A DNA stretch of 64,000 nt, from NCBI GenBank assembly GCA_973895155.1, contig OZ316897.1, positions 6,820,001 through 6,884,000 of the forward strand, read 5' to 3'. The translations under genes were made by a program, and so were the position numbers. This DNA comes from Marsupella aquatica. Its lineage: Eukaryota > Marchantiophyta. Under the pieces are notes generated by a model that was given only the letters and a program-made list of their open reading frames with translations, did not search any database and was not told where the DNA came from. This document shows positions 54,107 to 64,000 of the stretch, one piece after another (the stretch's first letter is position 1; every line of letters starts with the position of its first letter).

Positions 54107-57100
54107 TGTGGTGCGTCCCATGGCTCCCTGAACCCAAGAAACCCCCCAGCTCAAGCCGATTCCCGCGGGTTTCGCGCTTAGCGAGGCCGTTTCCGCGGCT
54201 TAGCGGCATGGGACGCTGCTAACCTTCTACTACTACTATTAACATTTTACACACATATACTGGACAGATCCTTCATCGGGTCATGAGATACGTAGCCGGC
54301 CTAATCTAGGCCTTCCCCTGTCTTCCCCTCCGTCTTGTTAGGTATGTTTGGATTCCGCCGCCGGAATGATCCCCAATAGGCTTGGTTAAGCCGCTAAGAC
54401 CTCTCTCAGCTCGACACATCCAACTCTCACTCCCCTGCTTACTTTCCTTCCTTCTGGTTGATGTGGGCACTCTTCACACAAGTTAATGCGACACACAAAT
54501 AGCAAAATGACTCATTCTGACTGAGTCATACCATGCACTTGCCATACAAACAGTACATCTCATACACAAGTTCTGCAAACTAAGCCGTGAGGCCAACTCT
54601 ATTCAGCTCTTAGGCATGAGGAAACATGAATATACACAAGGGTCACTGTATGACTAACCGAGAGCTTCTCGTACTACTTGATCCCAGCCCGGCTGGTGCA
54701 AACTAAAAACTTGCTAAAGAAGAGGCCCTGAGCTCCCCGCTGCCCAGGTACTTATCCTGGTAGTGGATCCGCCATTCTTTGCATCGTAAGCCTAATCTAC
54801 TTAACAGTAATCTACTTGCCCGAATCTACCTATGTACAGCAAGGCAGGAGCACAAGTGTTGCTCCTACCAGTGGGACCGCAATCCCACTAAGCTAAGTGT
54901 CAGGGCCGCTCCTGGTTCTGATCCTAATCCTAAACGTGGAGATCCGCGCCCGCCCTGCCCACTCACGCCTCCTCCCTCCACGTCCACCCTCCCTAAAAGG
55001 AACGGCGCCCTTGCACCGTCACGACATCGGTGGGGATCCTTAATGGACGCCCCCAACGCTTCCTCCTCAGCCACTGCCGTAGGCTCATTCCCTGACAGAT
55101 TACCTGCCCTTGACTAAGTCAACTCTCCATCGGCCTGACTGGGTCCACCATCGGCGTCGGCATCGGCTCGGGAATGGGTTACGGCCTCAGCCTCGGCTAC
55201 GGTCTCCCCGGCCTGCTCAAGAGGCGGATCTGGAATACCGGCCTCATTACTGAGTAGTTCGGCTTGGGCCGCACCACCCCCACCTGTGATGATAGCGGGA
55301 TATATTGCTGTATTCATGCCGGAGGATGGTGCTGGTTCTACCTCTTTGGTCACCACGGCTTGTGGAGTCGGATTACTCCTTGACCCTGAAGGTTTCCGCT
55401 TTTTCTTCTTTTCTGGTTCGGCAGCTGGTCCCTTCCCCTTCCCACTTACTTCCGGCACTGGTGCAGTTGGCGCGGCTTTTTCTTCGGCCAGTACCACTCC
55501 TGGTAACTTGGTTGCCCCAATTGGAGTTGGGCCTGATGAAGACAAGCACTTAAATACTGCGGCTTGTTTCTTCAGCCGCTCCGTTTGGTTGTCGGCCCGC
55601 CGCTGGAGGTTCTCCATCTTCCTTGTGATTTCCTCCAACTCCTCCTGGGTCTCATCCAGGTCCTTGCGTGCCTCCTCTAGTTCCTTCTGGGCTTCCTCCC
55701 GTTCTTGTTTCAAGGTAGTCCTCTCCTCCTGGGTTGCTCTTAGCTCCTTGTCGAGCTTTGCAATGATGATAGACTCCATCTGGTTCATCTTGGCGTAAGT
55801 CTGTTCGAGCATCTCGTCCTTCTCCCTTAGGTCGGCCTTGAAGCTGGCCGTCAGGGATGCAAGCTCCTGCTGCAGCGCCATAATCCCTTGATAGGATTTC
55901 CCTAACTCGGCCTCCTTCTGCTCAAGGGCTCCGCGGATTTTCTCGAGCTCCCCTTTCAACGCCCATTCTTTTCTTTGGGTCTCCGCCATGGCCCGGTTGT
56001 TGGCTGTTATGTGGGCCTCCTCTGTATTCTTCAGCTCTTGCTTCCACTTCTCCCTCTCTTTGATTGTGTCGGCCAACTCTCCCTGCGTCTGAGTCAGTTT
56101 ATCCTTGATATTCTGATTATCAGCCTGCGCGGTGTCCAACTGACCCTGCATGATGTTCAGCTCATGTCGTTTAATCCGCAGTTCATCTTGGGCTTTCTTG
56201 GCCGCCCTTAGATCTTCAATCTCGGCTTCCATCCTCCTAAGCCGCCGAATGACCTCGTCCTTCTTGCTTCTCTCTAAAGCCACCGCTTCTTCTAATTGGT
56301 GCTTCTCCAACTGCTCCCTATGGAAAAAGGGTCCTACCTCCAACTCCTCTCCAAAGATGCCGAGCGCAAGTTCCCCACACATCTCACCATACTCCATGGC
56401 TCTATTCTTAGCGTAGGTGGAGTAAGTAGAAGTGCTCGGCATCGCCCATCGCGGCCTCTGCTCCCAAGCCATCTTGCGGATCTCTTCAATCGTGGCTAGA
56501 GGTTTGCTTCCTTTTTTGGCTAGCCGCCTGATGTCCTCCGGCCAATCTCCTCCTGGTAAATCCTTTTCCTTAGCCAGGGCTGCCTCCTCTTCCTGCTTGA
56601 TTCGCTCCTGAAATTCCTGCACCGTCTGTTTTATGCCGTCAAAGCTCGGGGGAGCAACATCTGGTGGGGAGACTCAGGGCTACTCTGCTGGTTGGGGTCC
56701 CCTCGCACTACCCTTGGAAGTGTGGGGACAAACCGGCCACAGGTCCTTACTCCTGGAACGTGATGGTCCGACCCATAGCCGGAATTATCATGGCTGCAGT
56801 CCTCCACTGCCTCCTCTACCTCTTGGACGTTCGGCTTCTCCCTCTCCTCTTCGTCGGTAGGAGCTTCAGGCAATTCTGCCTCAGATTCGGAGCTTGAGGT
56901 TCCCATGTACATTCGAACACCTGGCTTGGATTCCGGCCTGATTCTCTCCTTGTCTCCAGCAAAGGGTTTTTCTCCTGTGAGCCGGTGTAGGCCTACCTCT
57001 GTAGTAGTGTCCTGCATTGTTGCCGTTGCCGTTGTTGTTGCCGATGCCGATTTCTTTTCTTTCTCCAGTAGTTTCAGCAGACTCTGCATGCCTGGTTGCT

Positions 57101-58767
57101 GCATCGGCAAGTCCTCCTTCCTGGGCCTAAACACCTGCTCGATCGTAGGGCTAACAGGTGGTTGAGGCTTCTCAGCCAACGGCCTCGGCGTTGGAGCTTC
57201 CTCGGGTGCCCTTACCTGCAGGGGAAGTACCGGGGCAAAAGTCTGACCTCTGGCATACCGGCACAACAGCGGCATGTGATAGCCAAGCCGCGACACGCTC
57301 CCCATGCCGATTACCTGCTGCTCCTCCTTTAAGATCTTCTTCAATTGGTTGAGGAGGTACCCGTTGTAGTCCCGGCTTGGGTCTGGCCTTTCTGCCAGAT
57401 AGACCTATGCCTTGCCGATCTCTGCCCTCGGCAAGTTACAATGCATGGTCACCCGCAAGAAGTCGATCATCTCTCCTATGTGCGGGTTGGTGCAGGTGTT
57501 CCGGAAGAAGCCATTCTTCGTTGATGGCCCAGGGAACGACCGGAACTCCTTGTCAGGCAAGGTCTTCCTGGTATCAACTTTGGTCTTATTGCCTATCGGC
57601 AAGCCAAACACTTCGGCAATTACCTTGGGAGTAAGATAGAAATCCTTCCCATATATCCTCGTGCAATTGGTCTCGGGTTCCCATGACCCCACGAATTCTA
57701 ATAGGTCTGACTCCGGTACCTCCGACTTCAGCCATGGTAATCTTACAAAGGCCTCTAAGCCGGATCCGGCCATGAAGCCTTGGTACCTCTTGGTCTGCAT
57801 GGCCGTGAAGCATGCATCCTCCTCCCGTGCAAAATGTAGTTGCACCTCCACCGGTAGGGTTTCCGCCCAGCCCTTCCAGGTGTCATCCCTGGTTGGAATG
57901 GCCTTGATGGGATCGACCTCCTCCTCTTCGGCTTCTCCCTGCCTCCTCCTCTGCTGCTCGGCTGGCTTCTTTGGTGCCGCCGACCTCGTTCTTTTTGCCG
58001 GGGTGGCTTCATCGTTGACGGCTCCCTTCCTCTTCATCTCTGCTGCCGTGGAGGTTTCTCCTAGCACCGTTGCCTGGGTCCACCTTTCCGTGCTACCCTT
58101 TAATTCCCAGTGTATGTCGTTGCAGTTCTTGATGGCCTCTCGGATGCCGACGACGTTGTCTTTGCAAAACAGAAGATCGTCGAGTTGATTGGAAGTAGGC
58201 ATCCACAGGAACTCGTCCTTGATGAGTTCGCCTCCTAAGAAAGCCGTCTTCTGCAGCTCCCACAATCGAGCGAGCTCCTGCCGTTCTCGAGCTACCCTTT
58301 CTGATTCCTCGTCCTCGTAAGTCTTGATGTACTCAGTTGCCCGTTCGAACAGGCATCCCCAAAAATGTGCCGCTTGATTGACGTTGCTCATACCCTCCTT
58401 AGGTTGATCGTCGGTATCTACTCTCTCCCCGAGTGCTTGCCTAAGCAGCTGACAGTAGTTGGCCTCCCGTAGTCGTCTGCCTAGTTCGTGCTCACAAATG
58501 AGCCACCATCTCCTGCAAGCGCTCCTTACCCCTCTCCTCTGCCGGTCCTTCTTCCCGTTGATCCTTCCTAGCCGCCGACGCTTAACGCGCCCTAACCCTA
58601 ATCGGGTTTTCACCCTCAGCGTCCTTACCTCCGGCCTCGGCCCGGGTTCCATGGTTGCCCCTAATTTTTTATATTTTCCTTGTTTTGTCCCTATACTAAG
58701 GTGTTCCTAGGGTGCCTTCCTGCTTTACCCACTTAACTGGCCGAGTGATTCCTGTCTAGGCATCACA
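54107..58767 (-). repeat. 5' LTR of the family-E element
   Basis: From 58767 (TGTGATGCC) to 54107 (CACCACA), 4,661 bp. It is nearly identical to the 3' LTR, including the G-run deletion in the gene. The non-coding tail is 54107-55019, with the same hairpins, paired TGACTCA sites and ATTCCG..CGGAAT motif (54352-54367). Confidence 0.92.
55020..58652 (-). pseudogene. LTR-encoded protein in the 5' LTR, broken at several points
   Basis: ATG at 58652. It is broken by a TAG at 57405-57407 (CAG to TAG, not present in the 3' LTR), by the shared G-run deletion near 56667, and by a TAG at 55114-55116 (CAG to TAG). A 3-base-shorter GGTGG run near 55033 alters the C-terminus. Changes private to this LTR arose after insertion; the G-run deletion predates it. 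Confidence 0.85.
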
Positions 58768-58772
58768 GGGGC

Positions 58773-60151
58773 ATTAGTGAATACTTGAGTCGATGGTTCG
58801 ACTGTCCAACCTGCACACATACATTTTCTATTATTATACATGTGCAGAATCCCCCCCCATGTGAATGGACTCCAGATATAATGAGTTCTTCCATTGTTGA
58901 CAAGATCAGACATTACCTGCCCCTCTTCCAGCATTTGTAGGTACTGTATTTTGAAATCCCTGCCAATTACCTTCACCACCTTCCCAACTTTGTTCATTCC
59001 ACGACCCACCACCATCCTCCCAACCTGGTTCAACCCATGTCTATCCTTGTGGACATTGGAACTGATCATTACCAGCATTTGCCCAATAAGGTTGGGCAGA
59101 ATCTGCATGCAATGGCAGGTGGACAGAATTTCATGTTGTCTAAATCCAATACATCCCAAACAATGTCAAAAATTGATATGCAGTCTGAAATTCAAGAGTG
59201 CCATGCCTTCACAAATAACTGGCATATAGATATATACTCACATCCCCATGGTTGAGGTGGATGTCCATACCCACGAGACTGTGGGTTTGGACCTGCTCTG
59301 CCTCTACCACGGGCATAACCTAGAGCTTGCCCCCTGCCATAGTATTGGGCACTAGCCTGGGATCTACCACTACTACCACCTCGCCAACCTTGATCAGAGG
59401 TCAGCCCCCCTGCTAGTATGGTGCATGCACAGGCTTTGCAGGCAAAACAGAACTGGCAGAACGCTGCATCACATCACCAACTACAATGTCAGGAACTAAG
59501 CAAGGTACATAGGGTGTAGTACTGAACATATGAAACCTCTCAACAAGAGTTTTTAACTCTAAACCTAGCTTGTTGGGAAAACTACTTACCTGTTTCTTTT
59601 GGGGCTGCTCTACAATGTATTCATCTTCATAACCCCCATCCTCATCCATTTCCTCTGGAAAATACTCATCATCTGCATCTTCTTGTCTAGTGTCTGCACC
59701 CACTTGCGCAGCATCCATGTCATCTCCACATTCTGCCATTGTAGGTACGACCTTCTTGCTCAACCTGTCACTCCAACGCACGGGCCCAGAGATAGTGCTG
59801 GTCACCCTTCTTGCGTACTCCTTTTGTTTCTTTGAAAAACCTGCTGCTCTGCGACATTCCAATATGAGAATACAATCACAATTTCAGTGCCACATTGAAC
59901 TATTCATGTCACACAAACTCAGCGGAGGGGTGTAGTTGAGAATCGTTCCCTTACAATTCAGCCACATCCTTTTCCAGATCCAGTTCTGCAATTTTGGCTT
60001 TCACGTATGCTCGTTGTTCCATAGCTTTCCTTTCATACTCACACATCTCTGTGTCACTCTGTTCCATCCTACTGGACCACAAAAACATGTCATCTATGGT
60101 CACCCCGTATAACACAATGCAACCACAATCACCAAGCATCCATCCATACAT
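58773..60151 (-). pseudogene. CACTA-3 second gene, 5' half
   Basis: ATG at 60151, 68 bases after the TNP2 stop. Exons on the minus strand match CACTA-1: a charged helix (to about 59955), an acidic exon ending EQPQKK with a proper CAG/GTAAGT donor near 59592, an RGG/QYYGRGQ-type exon, and a Trp/Gly-rich exon. It lacks the TAG that breaks the first exon of CACTA-1. It is cut at 58772 by the family-E element inside the GWTVEPSTQVFTNAP exon and continues at 34462. An open frame that runs into the LTR (to 58725) is a junction artefact. Confidence 0.7.
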
Positions 60152-60219
60152 CTGTGTTGCTTCATAATTACTTTATTACACATCCCCTCACTAATGTCCA
60201 TGCAAACAATTCACATTAC

Positions 60220-60572
60220 TCATGGCACAAGCACACTGTTGGCATCTGCATCTCTGAATTTGCCTCCTTTAGCAAATGCATCTACCCTTGTCATAGGAAT
60301 GAAGTCCCCGCTATCATGAACTACAGGCACTTGGTCTGAACGCCGACGATCAAAGGCACTATGAGAGTGTAAATGAAACTCAAGGTTTGATCCTTCCATC
60401 CAACGTTGCCTGGCCTGTTTATGACAGACTACACGCCAACCTGGGGAGTCTTCCACATCCAGGAAGAAAGCTTGCTCCACCTGACTGGGAAACACAAATG
60501 GCTCAGACCATTCGGGCAATTTCCCTCTGAAATTGGCCAGCAAGAAACCGTCGTTGTCTCTCCTCATGGTAG
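60220..60572 (-). pseudogene. TNP2 transposase, C-terminal end (CACTA-3)
   Basis: DUF4216-like end of TNP2 with DGFLLANFRGKLPEWSEPFV, VEQAFFLDVEDSPGWRVVCH and a stop at 60220. It is closely similar to the CACTA-2 piece at 30509-30045. It is cut by MULE-2 at 60573. Residues read beyond that point belong to the MULE end. Confidence 0.78.
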
Positions 60573-63500
60573 GGGTATGATAGCCATGACAGAAAACAAA
60601 AAACAAAAAACCTGTTACCAGGAAATTTTTTGCTGTTAACAGTCAAATATAACTGTTACCAATAAGCGATTCCCTGTTACCAGTTTTGCATCAACCATAG
60701 CCCTTTGGTCCGAATGAAAAACTACGCTAATCACAAAATTTTTCTGAAGTGAATTAGGTTTAAAACAAACAATTATTGTGTGCCATCCGATGGATGAAGA
60801 GTACTAGCAATCCTCCCTTGCAACAACATTTTGATCTGGAAGATAACTGAATACGGTATGGGGACTATACTCAATGAAACATTCATTCAAATATCACTAT
60901 TCGTCCAAGCTAAAAAGTGAATCTTAGGGTGGGACCCACCACAGAACAAGTGAAGAGTAGTGTCCAAATGAACTCAATCAAAATGAGTTCACTTAAATGG
61001 ACTGAGTATCGTGACAAACAAATGACAAAACACCTCCTAACGATTTATTTCAGAATAATTGAATAAACGTGGCTTGAAAGATAAAACATAATGATATCAA
61101 CTTACACATTTTAAATAAAACATAGTGTAATGCTTACACTACACGCGTACATAATAAAAGCAGCGCCTGGCGCTAACCAAAAAATACTGAATAAAACAAG
61201 TAACATATCCGGTTGGGTAAAGACAAAATAGTGACTATCCGTTATATTGAACGACCTATACGGAAGTTTCAGCCCCTATTATAAGCCATTCAAGTTCTGC
61301 CTCTCCAAGACAAGCCTGACTTCGCCCACAGTCAAAATTGGTTGGCTACAAAGAGTCGACTCCTCAACCTCAAGTTTAAAAACATTTATGTACACCCAGT
61401 ATAGATGTTTACAAGGCATGTACGACTTGCCCCGCGAATGTCGTAGGAAGAAGTCCTCACAAGAGCAAGCAGGGAAGATACAGATTTGCACGAAGTACGT
61501 GCTTGGTCATCGAAGGTTCTCATGGGTTTGAATTCAAAATTGCTTTCCAAAAGCATTTTCAGTCCGAACATTCCATTCCCCATCCAAACTCATCTCTTCG
61601 TGTCGTGCAGACTCCATTCGCTTAGTGTGACCCACAGTGAGATTAGACTGAGGTCTTGAGTTCCTCCCATTCCGACTACCGAGCCAGATATTTGGCTCCA
61701 AAAACCTTATTGTTTCTGGGAACACGTTCACATTTATCCTAAGGTCAAACGAAGATGGCGCAGATCGACTCGATCCTGTTGTTCGGGCTAAGACAAGTCC
61801 TTGCTCTTCGAGGAACGTGATTTCAGAAGGAGATAGGTTCGTACCCTTCAGAACAGGCAAAATTTCAGGAAGAGGAGGAAGCTGATGAACACCACAACGC
61901 GGATGACTCTTATAACAGGTTTGGTTTGGGCAGAACCAAATCATTTCGGAGATTGGTTCGCCCCTGAAGAGACGATGGCCCTTCACGACAATTCCAACAA
62001 CACCTTCAGACGAATGGAAGCCAACCTTCTTGATACGATTTCGACACTCATCGCAATCAGAACTCCCATTGAGTGTCCCATTACACTGGGGACCTGCTCC
62101 ATACTTGGACGTCCGTCGCAGCTGCCACTGCCCCAGAGGGACATCCTTCTCGAGCACAATCGTGCGTGGAAGTGGATTCTAAAGTGAGGCTGGTGCACTG
62201 AGCGGAGGTTTTGTGGATCTTGTTGTACGGGTTGTTTGAGGGGTATTGTCCAGTGAATCAGTATCACCATCTGATGTGTCCATACCAGAGAGATTCACCA
62301 CTCTTGTCACAAGATCATTAGAATTTGAGGGAATGGAGGCAAAGTCAGTTCTGTTTAGGTTTTTCCTTTCAAACCACGAGTATTTGGTGTGGTTATGAGA
62401 ACGGTGTCATGCCGATGGGAGTCTTGTGGAGAGACAGTCCCAGTTGCATGTCCCTTTCTCTTCATTGACTTGGTCATGATATCTCCGTTAAGGGGAGTAC
62501 TTCTTTCCAAATCGAAGTCCGCTGTGTTGGAAAGAAGCATGTTGGTCGCATCTTCAAATAACCTCGGCGAACCTGCTTGATCGGCGGAATGGAACGCCAA
62601 TTCCCATATAGTTGGTCCCTTTCCTCTGTTCAACCCTTTTCGATATGCACTGTATCCCGCAACTTGAGACAGGGCTCGGTTTTGGTCCACTTTGCATGCT
62701 TCAAAAAGACCAATTTTTTTCTTTGTAGCCCAGGCTTTCATAGACGCATGCCTTGATTCTGACCCTGTATAGTTTGGAATCAAGGCACCTTCTTCTGCGC
62801 TTTTGCTCTGCCATAGTCCGAATGCAATAATCAGTACTAGCATTGTATTACCAGCGCCCGGCGTTGGCACCGATAAGTATTTATAACATACGTGAAATAC
62901 AATTTAGATTATGATTATGGAACTTTATGGACATGTTGGACTCAAATACGAGCAAATCATACCAACGCTTGGTGCTAATATAAAGTTGATGGAAATGAAA
63001 GACAAGAGAGGAGATGGATGTCATACCACTCGAATAAAATTGCCCCACTGGCGCCATCGAACAACCCACCAGGATATCCAGCTTTGTAGCATCATGAGCT
63101 TTCCAGGGACATAGTTTCTTGATTGCCACCAAACCACAATCTCTCGGGACACGCGATACGCTACCACAAACGTTGGAGCGTTTCTTAGTTTCTCCCAAAG
63201 TCTCCGATGTTCCGATTGACATTCTTCGAGTACTCCTTCCTTGGAATGCCGATGGAAAGATTGATAAAAGTGAAATGCATCAGAGCGCTCCCTCTCTGGG
63301 TCTGGGTGTCCACCCAAAAAAACATTTTGCACAGCATTCCATCCAGCTTGTGCATTGTCCGCCATAAACCCTTGGATGACAACCTCCTGTAACCCATTCT
63401 CCTTGCAAACCTCAATCATAACTCTCCAAGCCTTTTCGAAAGACTCAGTGTCTTCACCTTTCAACTCGCATGTGAAAATTGTACAAAGTGCACGGAAGTT

Positions 63501-64000
63501 ATGGTCGTAGACATGCGCGCTAAAAGTAAACCAATTGGTTGTGATACGCTGCATCACATCAAAACTGACCCAGGCTCCTTCGAGTCTTCCACCAGGTTGC
63601 ATCTGTCTCAAAAGATCCACACCAGAACCGTGACCCTTCGTGGTCATGTTAAAGATGTGAGGCCTGTTGTCTTGACATCCCTGACCCGGGAGCAAATACC
63701 TCTGGAGAAACGACAGGTTAATCTTCTTCTGCATTTGCGAGAGAAAATCAAGTTCACCCCGACCCTTTTGGTCTATCCTAACGCTCCGACAAAGAGATGC
63801 AAACTTCTGGGGAGTGGAAAGTACCATCAGAGACTTCCATATTTCAGTTTCTTTGATATCGACCATGTCGTCAACATGTTCGTAGAGAGCTTTCACTATG
63901 GACCCTATAGCAGAATTCAAGATCCCAGCTGGTTTTTCCAGAGGATTGGCTTCATGATTTTTTTTAATTAAATCCTCAGCCATCTTCTCCGCACTCCTAC
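60573..64000 (-). mobile_element. MULE-2, partial
   Basis: It begins at 60573 with GGGTATGATAGCC, matching the right end of MULE-1 in inverse orientation, and runs off the window. The likely 8-bp duplication is CATGGTAG (60565-60572); the other copy is out of view. Four 10-bp units (CTGTTACCAG type) start at 60612, 60633, 60653 and 60674. The remaining non-coding part to 61278 has one palindrome (61162-61174). Whether it carries the ParB/methyltransferase gene is not visible. Confidence 0.83.
61279..64000 (-). pseudogene. Mutator-like transposase, MULE-2, partial
   Basis: Exon 1 is open from the window edge to 63027 (donor GTATGA) and contains the DDE segment with SFDVMQRITTNWFTF and GFMADNAQAGWNAV, without the stops found in MULE-1. 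Exon 2 starts at 62807 and runs to the SWIM finger and the stop at 61279. It is damaged by a one-base deletion in an A run near 62370, a TAG near 62185 (CAG expected) and two TGA codons before the SWIM finger. The intron has two degenerate palindromes (62853, 62964). The WRKY-GCM1-like N-terminus lies beyond the edge. Confidence 0.78.

Larger units (their letters stand above)
34468..58767 (-). mobile_element. Complete family-E Ty3/gypsy retrotransposon with gene-bearing LTRs
   Basis: Minus-strand element flanked by GGGGC (34463-34467 and 58768-58772). The same target is intact in CACTA-1 at 6540-6544. 5' LTR 58767-54107, primer site 54102-54083, gag from 54037, protease, RT, RNase H and integrase, polypurine tract, 3' LTR 39129-34468. 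It is interrupted by units G (48321-52402) and a solo E LTR (41734-46393). Without these and their duplications the element is about 15.5 kb: LTRs of 4,661 and 4,662 bp and an internal region of about 6.2 kb. Pol resembles the Athila/Tat/Ogre branch (FPLPFTDM..SFMDGYSGYNQI style RT, no chromodomain). Confidence 0.92.
31217..64000 (-). mobile_element. CACTA-3 (En/Spm-like) transposon, interrupted
   Basis: The 3' terminus is at 31217 (CACTAGAAGTATCC) with flank CAT. Its pieces are 31217-34467 and 58768-60572, separated by the family-E retrotransposon, and it is cut again by MULE-2 at 60573. It contains the 3' end of TNP2 and the whole second gene in two parts. It is very similar to CACTA-1. Its other end is outside the window. 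Confidence 0.83.

Overview
The window looks like heterochromatic nuclear DNA of a green plant or streptophyte alga. It contains GT-AG introns, two-gene CACTA (En/Spm) transposons, Mutator-like (MULE) transposons with a WRKY-GCM1-type finger and a SWIM finger, and a Ty3/gypsy element whose pol resembles the Athila/Tat/Ogre branch. A charophyte such as Chara would fit, but the sequence does not settle the species. I found no host gene and no rRNA or tRNA. Nearly every base belongs to a mobile element, and the elements sit inside one another like Russian dolls.

Layout. Bases 1-3361 are part of a long terminal repeat (LTR) of 'family E', inserted in a second E LTR (3362-5029), which lies at the 3' end of the TNP2 gene of CACTA-1 (5030-7282). 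CACTA-1 is cut by CACTA-2, which starts at 7283 with its genes on the minus strand. CACTA-2 is cut by MULE-1 (8373-19832, 8-bp duplication), by an LTR-like unit of family D (21974-26609), by one of family F (27578-30026), and by CACTA-3 (from 31217). CACTA-3 is cut by a complete family-E retrotransposon (34468-58767, duplication GGGGC) and by MULE-2 (60573 to the window end). The E retrotransposon is itself cut by a solo E LTR in the opposite orientation (41734-46393, duplication AGGGA) and by an LTR-like unit of family G (48321-52402, duplication GGGCT). The uninterrupted CACTA-1 copy supplies the empty site for the E insertion (6540-6544), so these borders are firm.

Two systems stand out. 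(1) The E retrotransposon has LTRs of about 4.66 kb, each holding a sense-strand gene of about 1,207 codons: basic N-terminus, conserved core, long coiled coil. The pol stop codon lies in LTR bases 10-12 and the LTR gene starts about 116 bases into the LTR, so in the genomic RNA it would be a third gene after pol, inside U3. Families D and G have the same design, with related proteins but little DNA similarity. (2) MULE-1 carries, divergent from its transposase, a spliced gene joining a ParB-like domain ('DGNHR') to a DNA-methyltransferase-like domain (SAM-binding motif 'AGAGSS'). Fifteen copies of a 13-bp palindrome, AGCGCC-N-GGCGCT, are scattered through its non-coding DNA: in the shared promoter region, introns and flanks.

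Most copies are dead. Premature stops and a lost splice donor are almost all C-to-T or G-to-A changes, often at CG or CAG, as expected from deamination of methylated cytosine. The solo E LTR gene (1,207 codons) and the G gene (804 codons) are open from end to end.
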